This document shows, piece by piece, positions 39,191 to 51,100 of a stretch of 64,000 nt of DNA (the first letter of the stretch is position 1; every line of letters begins with the position of its first letter). Below the pieces are notes generated by a model. That model made no database searches. It had not been told where the DNA came from and saw only the letters and a list, made by a program, of their open reading frames with translations. The position numbers and the translations under genes are program-made. The stretch spans positions 15,835,759-15,899,758 of the forward strand of contig CAIIXF020000009.1 in the NCBI GenBank assembly GCA_903813345.2, in the 5' to 3' direction. This stretch comes from Owenia fusiformis (taxonomy: Eukaryota; Annelida; Polychaeta; Sabellida; Oweniidae).

Positions 39191-39879
39191 TTACTCACTT
39201 CGAGAGCCATGTTAGATTTTGAAACTTACATGTATATCAAAATCCAAATAGCTTTCGCAGGAAGTAAGCTAGAGGGGATTTCATCTGGAATGCTGTGAAC
39301 TCCATTTGAAAAAAGCTGGCCGCCGTGTCATAAACGATACAGTGGCCTTAGAAGAAGGTAAATATTAACAACTTCTGAAAAGGAGATTGATATTGAAATG
39401 CGTTACTTAAAAAGCACGTATCCCGATGGGATAATCCCATGTTATTTTCCCATGGGGGAAAACTCGTGCTATCCATTGTTTTCAGCATAATTTTGGTCAT
39501 CGAAAATTGACTTCAAAACTAGACGTTCAATACCATTTTACTTTTGAAGAAGTTTTAGACCCCCTTTTGAATAAATTGAAGGGGGTGAATTACCAAACCT
39601 ACATGTATGTATGGAAACATTCCCACCAGCCTAAACCCTCTACCAAGCCCAACGCTGCATGAAAGAACTCTGAATTCCCTGAGGAATCCTTAACACGGCC
39701 AGAATGGTCAAAAATCCTTCCTTCCAATAGAATACACGTGAGAACTAGTACAATGGAATGAGGCAATACTGTCAGACATACATGTACATGTAAAAATGCT
39801 GAAATTAATTGCATTCTATGTTGTGTGATGAAGGTAAATCTGAAATCAAAAATGAAGTTACCATGACAATGAAACATGG

Positions 39880-40345
39880 TTACCATGGCAACCAAGTAAA
39901 TTTTAACCTCCAAAGTTTAATACAATACAAAAATGTAATTATTTTTAAAATCTGAAAATATGATATCTGTTTCTGCTGAATTCAAGTTATAATCATTTAT
40001 CAATTGTGGAGGTCCAAATTTCAATAAAACCCTAGTTACCATGGTAACCAATTAAATTTCAGCTCCCAAAGTCTGATTTTATGCTTAAAATCAATCATTG
40101 TCTAAGATCTGAAAAAATGAGACATGTATCTCCCTTATTTCAAAAATTATGATGCATCCATCCTATGAGGGGGTCAGATTTTCTCTAAAAACCTGGTTAC
40201 CATGGCAACCAATCATATACCAGCTCCCAAAGTGTAATACAATACTTAAAATCAACCATTTACAAAAATCTGAAAAATGGGACCTGTATCTCCCTTATTT
40301 CAAAAGTTATAGCATCCATCCAATGTGGGGGTTCGAGTCTGTGAA
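39880..40345. repeat. Three tandem units of about 157 bp starting GTTACCATGG
   Basis: Units begin near 39880, 40034 and 40195 with GTTACCATGGCAACCAA or its variant, each followed by AGCTCCCAAAGT...AATACAATA and a TATCTCCCTTATTTCAAA block. Noncoding; the core of a repeat family with unplaced ends. Confidence 0.75.
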
Positions 40346-40801
40346 ATATACCCCTGTATAAGTCATGGATCCGGCCATATAAGGCCAAAATCTGAGATTC
40401 TATGGACTGATCTTTACATAAGATTGTTGCCAATATATCATAGAACTTTTCTATTCACATTTTAACCATTCCTAACAGATTGGTGAGAAAATATGCACGG
40501 AATGACTCTGTCATTCCTGAAAAATTGGCCTGAAAATTGACACCTGAAGGGTATGTTTTATCCATTTCCATGACAACCACTTAACTATGTGACATGAAAT
40601 TTTTATCATATAGCCTATACAAATATACCTTAGTAATTTGGAAAAATTCCACTGAGTATTTTTTTGAGTTCTTGCCCAATGTTATAGTGGGGGTCAAAAT
40701 TATAGCCCATGGGGGGTAAAGTAGCCACAAAATATAAAAGCTGAAGAACTAAGATCTAATAATCCATACAAATATTTACAAAAACACAAATGTGTACAAA
40801 A

Positions 40802-42084
40802 TGTCCCCACCAATTGGTGATCCCGTCATATGGTTATTCTGAAAATGAGTATAAACAAGACTTTTTTACCGACACAATTTGAGGACGGAAAATCCAAAAT
40901 GACCACCTAAATATTTACCCAGAATACCAAAAAATTAGTCAGTTCTAGATACTGAGAACCACACCTGAAAATTTGAAATTGATCCGTCACACAGTTAACC
41001 AGAAAAATGTAAACAAGACTTTACAGTCAAAAATTTAGGATGGAAAATTCAAAATGGCTGCCTTGACATTTACCCAGAATGTCAAAAAACTAATCTGTTC
41101 GAGATTTTCATACTAAGAATCATCCCTGAAAATTTGAAATTGATCTACCAAACGGTTCACCTGGAAATGTGTAGACAAGACTTTACAGACAAGATTTTAG
41201 GACAGAAAATCAAAAATGGCTGCCTTGACATTTACCCAGGATGCCAAAAAACTAATTAGATCTAGATTTTTATGCAAAGAATCATCCCTGAAAATTTGAA
41301 ATTGATCTACCAAACGGTTCACCTGAGAATGCGTTGACAAGATTTTACAGACAAGATTTTAGGATGGAAAATCCAAAATGGCCGACAATAAAAAAGTGAT
41401 TATGAGTTTTTGCTGATTTCCTTTTACAAAATCATCACATATAACTACTGTAAACAATAATATAAGGCTTTTACAACAAAGTACACCTGAAATTATTTAT
41501 AAAGCTACTAAATAGTTAAAGTATGAAAGCTCAAAAACACCATTCAATATGATAGAAAGTATTATCACGCGCTAACTTTTCTTAAGACATTCAAAATGGC
41601 TGACATGACTGAGCTAACAGGTCCAAAACCTAATCAGATGTAGAATGATAAGATAAGATAAGTTTATTGTTCTTTATAGTGGTAGGTTACACAAATCAAC
41701 CCAGCCCACCTGGGCTTATCAACCACTTAACAAGTTTAAACATTTTAAATTATACAATTAGTGAAATAAATATCAATCTGTGTCATACATATGGTTACAA
41801 GATGTTCAAGTTTTAAAAGCAACTGTGAAGCCGTTTTTCTGAAAGCTTGCAGACAAGGATTTTAGCATTCGACTTCAAAATGGCCGACAGGAAGTAGGTA
41901 TCGAGTTAAATTTTTTCATCCACATCTGTATGCACTCATAAGTTATACCTGAAAATTTGAAGGTGATATCTGTAGCGGTTTTGGAGAAAACTGCCGGACG
42001 TACGGACAGATGGACGGACGGACAGACGGACAGATGGACGCACCTAGGCCAACAATATGGCCCCACACTATGTGGTGGGGACAT
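40802..42084. repeat. Pearl/HINE-like element, family 2 (copy A)
   Basis: Starts TGTCCCCACCA and ends with the hairpin CCCCACACTATGTGGTGGGG followed by ACATAAAA, so the 3' arm complements the 5' motif. The core has several units of about 120-150 bases with GAAAATCCAAAATGGC and TGAAAATTTGAAATTGATC. GGAC/AGAC tetranucleotides (41995-42040) precede the hairpin. A foreign insertion of about 150 bases lies at 41650-41803. The closest known design is Pearl elements of bivalves and Helentron-associated elements. Confidence 0.65.
41650..41803. mobile_element. Short retroelement-like insertion in family 2 copy A
   Basis: Absent from the matching place in copy B (about 44102). It begins GATAAGATAAGATAAGTTTA, includes AACCCAGCCCACCTGGGCTT, and has no coding sequence. 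It looks like a truncated LINE or SINE tail inserted in minus orientation. Confidence 0.5.
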
Positions 42085-43330
42085 AAAAACCATACTTGGA
42101 ACATGAAAAATGATGTCCTACAAAACCCCTCTGAACGCACGCCTAAACCCTCATTCTGACTCAACTATAGGTATTAGTGAATTGAAATTATATTTCACAA
42201 CAAAGACATTTTTACAATTTTTTTTTATATTTTTACTCATAGTATCTTTTTCACTGCTTATAAATATGTTTCTTGACTTAAATTCCTTGCTTATACAGGA
42301 GAAACAGGCTCTTGTACATTCCTATAGAACTACAACTTCATGCCAAGTACAATGGCTTCTTTTGTACCTGAAGAATTTAGCGAAAAATGATGACTAACAT
42401 GTAATACGCAAACTTAATAAGTTATAAATATAAGAGATTGATACAAAGGTTTATAAGCAATGCAAACAAACTAATATGTGTGTTCATAACATATAACTTG
42501 AGGGACAAAAAACAAAAATTCCATCCATTAAATTAAATACCTTATTGTTATAATAACTACGCAGATGCGAGTAGGTAGTTACCAGATTCACCACCAGATG
42601 GCTCGTTCGGGTCAGATAGCATGGCGGGTATAGTAGAAAGTTCCCTTTAACTTAAATTACATCTATTTGCGTGGTTCAATTTTCATATAACCCTTATGTA
42701 TCTAATAATTATGCAAATTAAAATATGTCCAGTAAAAGAAAATGATATCTGTCCAATACAAGATAAGATAATTCACTTTTTGTGATTTTGTAACATGGGA
42801 TCTATGGGGAATCAACCCGAAGAAGAAGTCACATTTTCAAAAAAAATTAAATTTTCAAACCATATTTCCAGATGTACAAATATGACATCACTTTGACTGA
42901 ATTTTAAATATTTAATGACGTAAATCAAGATTATTTCTACTCGCATCTAGTCTATTGATTGTTAATATCAGGTTATTAGATTTTCTTTGTTAGTCACAAG
43001 TACAAATACAGTTTTTATGACCCTTGGGTGCTATATTGTGATCAGTTTGTTCTTTTCTTCTGACAAATGAAACAATTATAGACCTCTCCTTTTGGTTGGG
43101 TTTATATCCTTTCACTTAGTCCACTGTGAACCTCTACAGTGCACCTACACTTGCAGTTTACTGTCAGTGTATGACTATGTATGTACAGCTGTAAATGTTT
43201 GTTATTTTCTACTCTTGAATCAGTGGCGTTGCGTGGGTATTTTGTGAGTGTATGCCACGAGTTAGCAAAGCTTTGAGGGGGCTTTGAGTTCTCCCCCCGA
43301 GAAAATTTGACAAGAATACAAATGTGTACA
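42085..43330. other. Intergenic, nothing recognised
   Basis: AT-rich, no conserved frame. Near 43221 CAGTGGCGTTGCGTGGG followed by a G-rich stretch resembles hAT-type element debris. Confidence 0.4.
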
Positions 43331-43333
43331 AAA

Positions 43334-44401
43334 TGTCCCCACCAATGGGTGATCCTGTCAAATGGTCATCCTGAAAATGAGTAGAGAAGACTTTACCGAC
43401 ACAATTTGAGGACGGAAATCCAAAATGGCCACCTTAAAATTTACCCAGAATGACCTGAAAACGTGTAGACAAGACTTTACAGACAAGATTTTAGGACGGA
43501 AAATCCAAAATGGCTGCCTTGACATTTACGCAGAATGCCAAAAAACTAATTAGATCTAGATTTTCACACTCTGAATCAAATTTGAATTTGAAATTGATCC
43601 ACTAAACGGTTCATCTAAAAATGCGTAGACAAGACTTTAAAGGCAAGATTGAAGACAGAAAATCCAAAATGGCTGCCAATTGACATTTATCCAGAATGCC
43701 AAAAAAGTAATCAGATCTAGATTTTCATACTAAGAATCATCCCTGAAAATTTGAAATTGATCTACCAAACGTTTCACCTGAAAACGTGTAGACAAGACTT
43801 TACAGACGATTTTAGGACGGAAAAATCCAAAATGGCCGACAATAAAAAAGTGATGATTATGAGTTTTTGCTGATTTCTTTTTACAAAATTATCACATATA
43901 ACTATTGTTAACAATAATATAGGCTTTTACAACAAAGTACACTTGAAATTATTTATAAAGCTACTAAATAGTTAAAGTATGAAAACTCAAAAACACCATT
44001 CAATATGATACAAAGTATTATCGCGCGCTAACTTTTCTTAAGACATTCAAAATGGCTGACATGACTGAGCTAACAGGTCCAAAACCTAATCAGATGTAGA
44101 ATGAAGTGAGCTGAACAAGATATTAAAGTTTTAAAGCAACTGTGAAGCCGTTTTTCTTAAAGTTTGCAGACAAGGATTTAAGCATTTGACTTCAAAATGG
44201 ACGATAGGAATTAGGTATCGAGTTAAATTTTTTCATCCACATCTGTATGCACTCGTAAGTTATCCCTGAAAATTTGAAGGTGATATCTGTAGCGGTTTTG
44301 GAGAAAACTGCCGGACGTACAGACAGACGGACAGACAGACGGACAGACAGACGGAAACGCCTAGGCCGACAATATAGCCCCACACTATGTGGTGGGGACA
44401 T
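43334..44401. repeat. Pearl/HINE-like element, family 2 (copy B)
   Basis: Same ends as copy A (TGTCCCCACCA; CCCACACTATGTGGTGGGGA). The 3' 570 bases match 41390-42084 closely apart from the insertion, while the number of core units differs. GGACAGACAGAC repeats at 44315-44352. Confidence 0.65.
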
Positions 44402-44853
44402 AAAAATGAAATTGAATTTGATGCGTTCGAAGGCGTTTTAAAATATGAAATTCCGACTAATTTGGACTAATAAAATGTAAATTATTGGCCATTTTTATCC
44501 AATATTAATTACATGAACCTTTTTTTGAATGATGGGATGACAAAATACATATTTGTATTAGTAATTTTATCGTTTCTAATAACATTCTATAAAAAATCAA
44601 TTTTTCTATAAATTTTACGCCATGGCGTTTTATGCATATATGACGCTACGCCAGTGTGAATTATCAAATACGGAACTCGATTAAATTATACATGTAGGAG
44701 TGTTTTAAAAATAACAACTGCCTCTAATTCTACATACTGAGTCAAGTTAATGAACTACCATACATTGTATAAAAAAGTGTCACTTTGACTTGCTATGGGT
44801 AAGTTCTAAATATGCCTGTACATGCTGCAACTTGAAATCTTTGTATACTGTAA

Positions 44854-45133
44854 TTATCTGATGAAATTCCCAAATTTAGGGTCAAAAGTCTGATATGTAC
44901 TGACGCTTTTTGCATCTATTCTTGAGCTTGGTGAATTATTTGGTGAATCAGGTCCATCTTCTGTATCGTCAAAATATGGTGGTCTGACTGGTTTCTGTGC
45001 TTGGAAGAGAGGAAGTGATGCAACACCAACTCCAGGAAGTGACATCACTTTTGAATCATAGCTAGCTTTGCTGTTATACAGAGTGTTTTTATAGCTCATG
45101 TCTGAATAGCTAGGAGGATTAGAACGCCTTTTC
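44854..45133 (-). CDS. Exon: cytoplasmic tail and stop
   Basis: Acceptor TATTTTTTTGCAG. Follows the helix with RKRRSNPPSYSDMSYK, a stop-transfer basic cluster with a PPxY motif (PPSY) that could bind WW domains. Further on are several Tyr and Ser residues, an acidic YFDDTEDG segment, and the end FGNFIR before TAA. No kinase domain. Confidence 0.85.
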
Positions 45134-48100
45134 CTGCAAAAAAATACCAAGAATTAATAAAGGATCGGAGAAACCAAATGAATTGATGAAATATATTAAT
45201 TACAGTAATCCATATAAATATATCCTCTTGAAGTAGGAATAAATTGAACTTTTATACTGGTGTATGGATTAAATACAATACATTTTTCATTCGCCATCAA
45301 TCCCCGCATCAATCAGAGAATTAGAGGAATAGGAGCATTTACCTGTAAAACTTTGCAGTGCATGCTACAATTATAAGGACAGCCAGTATGATGAGGATGG
45401 GAACACCTACTGCTGCACCAATTATCAAATCTGTCCCTAGCCTCGCACTGGGATCTGGAATAACATAAAATACTGTCAGAGGAAAATTCTGAAATAACAG
45501 ATAAAATATTGTTAGTAAATATGACAAGGCATTAACATGACAAAATGTCACCACCTAAAACAATTCGGTCAATTTAAAGCAAGTTGAAAAAATACCTCTT
45601 TGACTTTTTTTTGACATTGAGAAGGTCATTGAAGGTCAAATGTCAAATGTAAAGTCAGATTTGAACTTCTGAGAACATGTAGATGATTTTGAAAAAAAAT
45701 TAAGTAAATTTGAAGCAAGTTGAAAAAAGACCTTTTTGACCTTGAAAAGGTCATTGAAGGTCAAATGTCAAATCTAAAGTCAGATTTGAACTTCTGAGAA
45801 CATGTAGATGATTTTGAAAAAAAATTAGTCAATTTGAAGCAAGTTGAAAAAAGACCTTTTTGATCTTTTTTGACCTTGAGAAGGTCATTAAAGGTCAAAT
45901 GTCAAATTTTAAGTCAGATTTGAATTTCTGAGAACATGTAGATGATTTTGAAAAAAAAATTAGTCAATTTGAAGCAAGTTGAAAAAAGACCTTTTTGACC
46001 TTTTTTGACCTTGAGAAGGTCATTGAAGGTCAAATGTCAAATCTAAAGTCAAATCTCAAGTCATATTTGAATTTCTGAGAACATGTAGATGATTTTGAAA
46101 ATTTTTTTTAGTCAATTTGAAGCAAGATGAAAAAATACCTTTTTGACCTTTTTTGACATTGAGAAGGTCATTGAAGGTCAAATGTCAAATCTAAAGTCAG
46201 ATTTGAATTTCTGAGAACATGTAGATGATTTTGAAAAAAAATTTTAGACAATTTGAAGCAAGTTGAAAAAAGACCTTTTTGACCTTGAGAAGGTCATTGA
46301 AGGTCAAAGGTCAAATCTAAAGTCAGATTTGAACTTCTGAGAACTTGTAAAGTCAAATTTGAACTTCTGAAAAGATGTAGATGATTTTGAAAAAAAAATT
46401 GGGTCAATTTGAAGCAAGTTGAAAACAGACCTTTTTGACCTTTTTTGACCTTGAGAAGGTCATTAAAGGTCAAATGTCAAATCTAAAGTCAGATTTGAAT
46501 TTCTGAGAACATGTAGATGATTTTGAAAAAAAAAATTAGTCAATTTGAAAAAAGACCTTTTTGACCTTTTTTGACCTTGAGAAGGTCATTGAAGGTCAAA
46601 TGTCAAATCTAAAGTCAAATCTAAAGTCATATTTGAATTTCTGAGAACATGTAGATGATTTTGAAAAAAAAATTTAGTCAATTTGAAGCAAGATGAAAAA
46701 ATACCTTTTTGACCTTTTTTGACATTGAGAAGGTCATTGAAGGTCAAATGTCAAATCTAAAGTCAGATTTTAATTTCTGAGAACATGTAGATGATTTTGA
46801 AAAAAAAATTTAGTCAATTTGAAGCAAGTTGAAAAAAGATCTTTTTGACCTTTTTTGACTTTGAGAAGGTCATTGAAGGTCAAATGTCAAATCTTATGTC
46901 AAATCTAAAGTCAGATTTGAATTTCTGAGAACACATAGATGATTTTGAAAATTTTTTTTAGTCAATTTGAAGCAAGTTGAAAACAGACCTTTTTTGACCT
47001 TGAGAAGGTCATTGAAGGTCAAATGTCAAATCTAAAGTCAGATTTGAATTTCTGAGAACATGTAGATGTTTTTGAAAAAAAATTTAGTCAATGTGAAGCA
47101 AGTTGAAAAAAGACCTTTTTGACCTTGAGAAGGTCATTGAAGGTCAAATGTCAAATCTAAAGTCAGATTTGAACTTCTGAGAACATGTAGATGATTTAGA
47201 AAAAAATTGAAGTCAATCTAAACAGTATTTGTTAAGTTATAGGAAGTTGTAAGAAATTGTTACAGACACCAGACGCCAACCTCCAACCACCAACCGCCAA
47301 CCACCAACCGCCGTCGCAAAAAAACGGAGACCATAACAATATGTCACCACTTTTGGTGGTGACATAATAAACAATGCCCCTGTTCTACTTCATTAGTTAT
47401 ATATAGAGGACCCCCTCCTAAGTTTCAGTAATTTACTAATATGACCCCATGCCTGATCTTGGCTGAACTCGGAAGAAATTGTTTTTTTCTAGGTCGAAGG
47501 TCAAAATCTAGGTCAAATTTTTTTTCTTCTACTTTCTCAAAAATGGTCAACAAATATTCAATATTTAAAGCCAAAATTTGGTATACTAATTGAGGAGATT
47601 ATGCTAATAGTCATCAAAAAATCTCGACGGCAGACTCTCAACGCACGTCTCTAGGGGTCCTCTTTGCAATCTTAGATCTCTAGTTATTTATAAATGATGT
47701 ATGCTCACAAATGTAATAATAAAGAGTACTGTAGGTATAAAAAGTCCAACTAGAAAAACTCTCTGGAGTAGCAAATTCTACCACACAAAAAATTTTTTTT
47801 ATCAAATCCTTTGTCATTTGTCACTGCAAATTGGAAAGTGATTTCTATTTATCATATTTAAAGTTCAATTTTTTGATGAAGGAAAAAGTGACATTTATAT
47901 TTCATCAGGGTATAGTTCTTTTGGGACACCCAGTATATGATATTTTATAAATTGAAACAATACTTTGGAGTTCAATACAAATGATTGAAATGAATGTTCA
48001 TCACCAGCTTTCTAGACAACCCTTTATCACTCCTCTTCACAATGTTGTTCATCACATTTAAATTTTACATGATACATTCAGATCGAAAGACATGCAGCAC

Positions 48101-51100
48101 CTACCTTCTGGTAAGCGTATTTCACATACATCTCCAGAATATCTATCTGAGCAAATACAATTGTAGCCTTTTCCGAGAGTTGTCCTCTCACATATGGCTT
48201 TGTTCTGACATGGGGAGTTGACACATTGATCTGAAATTTTAATTAATATACAGGGTTACACAAAAGCAAACCTCAGATTTTTGGGATAACTCTCAATAAA
48301 AGTTGATATTTGATTTTCACTTGTACAGTGTAGATAGAATCCATAATGTTACAAACAGTGGTGTGGTTACTGTATATTGCATAAGTGAATTTGTGCTAAA
48401 TGAAATTAACCTTTTCTAACCTGTATACCAATCATCTACACTTATAAAAATTAGTTGTTTTTATGACATGACTAAATTATTTTGACTTATAAAGATATAA
48501 ACCATTTTTTAAACCAACACAAACAACTCCTTATCATGTAATGCACACAGAATACATGGAGGTAACTTACGTGTACATGTGATTCCATCTCCCAGGAAAC
48601 CAGTGTTGCATGCACATGTGAAGCCAGGTGATCCACTTACATCTGTGCATGTTGCATCAGGGTGACAGGTAGCCTCACCATTAGTACACTCATCAGACGC
48701 TAAGTGGAAAAATCAGTATATATGTTAGGATATAAAGCTTCATACATTCATTGTAGCTTTGAAAGCCCTTGATTGAGGAAAATTGGATGGATAATTGAAA
48801 AGTTTTTTTGTTATATATCGAGTGTATATTTTTTCGGAAACTGATGAATCAAATTCACTGGAAATTTGTACAGAGTAGCCAACGAGTATCATTAGCAAGT
48901 TATAAAAATATGAAAAAGATCGAGTGAATCTTACGTGAGTACTAAGAAATTCAAGATAGCATGTCAGAAGATCACATACTGGAGCAATGCAATGAGAACT
49001 TCATAGCGTTTGTACCAAAAATGGGAAGCACTTTGACAAGTAATTTTTCAGCAATAGATAACCTAATTTTTTGAAAACTTTACTTGAGGTACTTTGGGGT
49101 ATCTCCTGCAAGTGCGATGAATATGAAAAAGATTGGTCTCATATTATGTGTGCATTTTTTTGAATTAAAGACAGTATGTCAAAATTACCAATATTAATGT
49201 CAAAGTCACTTAATAATCCATATCTAAGCAAAAATACTTTTCCATATTTATTCTAACAATATCAACTCCGATGAATTTTGAGAATGAATGGATTTTGGAT
49301 ATTTGGGAAGTAATGAAACAAATTAATTAGACATTACACACAGACAAGCTATTTTGACTGATTGACAGATGGTATCACCTGATAGCTGATACAAACACTG
49401 TAGAGGTCTCATTGCAGGGCTCCGGTATGGGAATTTTTGACATGCTATTTTCAATTTCTTAGTACTCACAGAATATTTACTTAATCTTTTTAAATTTGTA
49501 CAACTTGCTAATGATACTCTTAGCCTACTATGTACAAATATTAAGTGAATTTGGCTCATCAGTTGCCAAGAAAATACTTGTCATAAAGTGTCTCATTTTT
49601 TTGGGACACCCGATATAAACATACATGCATGTACAATATTAAATAAAGAATTTGTTTGCAGCATAGGCAGATTGAAGCTTCGTTTGACACTGGGGGTCTA
49701 ACTGCAGATTTACATATATATGTAACTGGTACATTGTCTTTGTTGATTGAAGGATCTGAATACACCTTTGATAATACCACAGGAACATAGAACATGTAAA
49801 TCTAAACCTTGCAACAGATAATATATATAATGTATATAATATCATTTAAGGCAAGTATTCATTTATGATTGGTAAGATATACAAATGTACTTACAAATGC
49901 AATCTGATGAGTTTGTAGAGCTTACGGCCCAGACCTTGAGGCCTGGTCCACATGGTTTACAAACTGACTGTCTAGCTTCATCCTGGTAAGTATCCCATGG
50001 GCAATTTAAGCATGTGTTTGAAGGCTCATGCCTGTATGTGCCAGCCTGGCAATTTGCTGAAATATTTCAAATATAAAACATCAAAAACTGATTTCAAAAT
50101 ATGCCAAAGTTACAATACTAATGTTAACAGGTACATTTTGATAATAATTTGTAGGCTTGAGGCAGGTGAGGCAACTAAATGCATACCTTGCTAATAACCT
50201 TGTAGGCTTGAGGCAGGTGAGGCAACTAAATGCATACCTTGCTAATAACCTTGTAGGCTTCAGGCAGGTGAGGCAACTAAATGCATACCTTGCTAATAAC
50301 CTTGTAGGCTTGAGGCAGGTGAGGCAACTAAATGCATACCTCGCTAATAACCTTGTAGGCTTGAGGCAGGTGAGGCAACTAAATGCATACCTTGCTAGTA
50401 ACCTTGTAGGCTTGAGGCAGGTGAGGCAACTATATGCATACCTTGCTAATAACCTTGTAGGCTTGAGGCAGGTGAGGCAACTAAATGCATACCTTGTTAG
50501 TAACCTTGTAGGCTTGAGGCAGGTGAGGCAACTATATGCATACCTTGCTAATAACCTTGTAGGCTTGAGGCAGGTGAGGCAACTAAATGCATACCTTGCT
50601 AATAACCTTGTAGGCTTGAGGCAGGTGAGGCAACTAAATGCATACCTTGCTAATAACCTTGTAGGCTTGAGGCAGGTGAGGCAACTAAATGCATTCCTTG
50701 CTAATAACCTTGTAGGCTTGAGGCAGGTGAGGCAACTAAATGCATACCTTGCTAATAACCTTGTAGGCTTGAGGCAGGTGAGGCAACTTTATGCATACCT
50801 TGCTAATAACCTTGTAGGCTTGAGGCAGGTGAGGCAACTACATGCATACCTTGCTAATAACCTTGTAGGCTTGAGGCAGGTGAGGCAGGTGAGGCAACTA
50901 AATGCATGCCTTGCTAGTAACCTTGTAGGCTTGAGGCAGGTGAGGCAACTAAATGCATACCTTGCTAATAACTTTGTAGGCTTGAGGCAGGTGAGGCAAC
51001 TAAATGCATACCTTGCTAATAACCTTGTAGGCTTGAGGCAGGTGAGGCAACTAAATGCATACCTTGCTAATAACTTTGTAGGCTTGAGGCAGGTGAGGCA

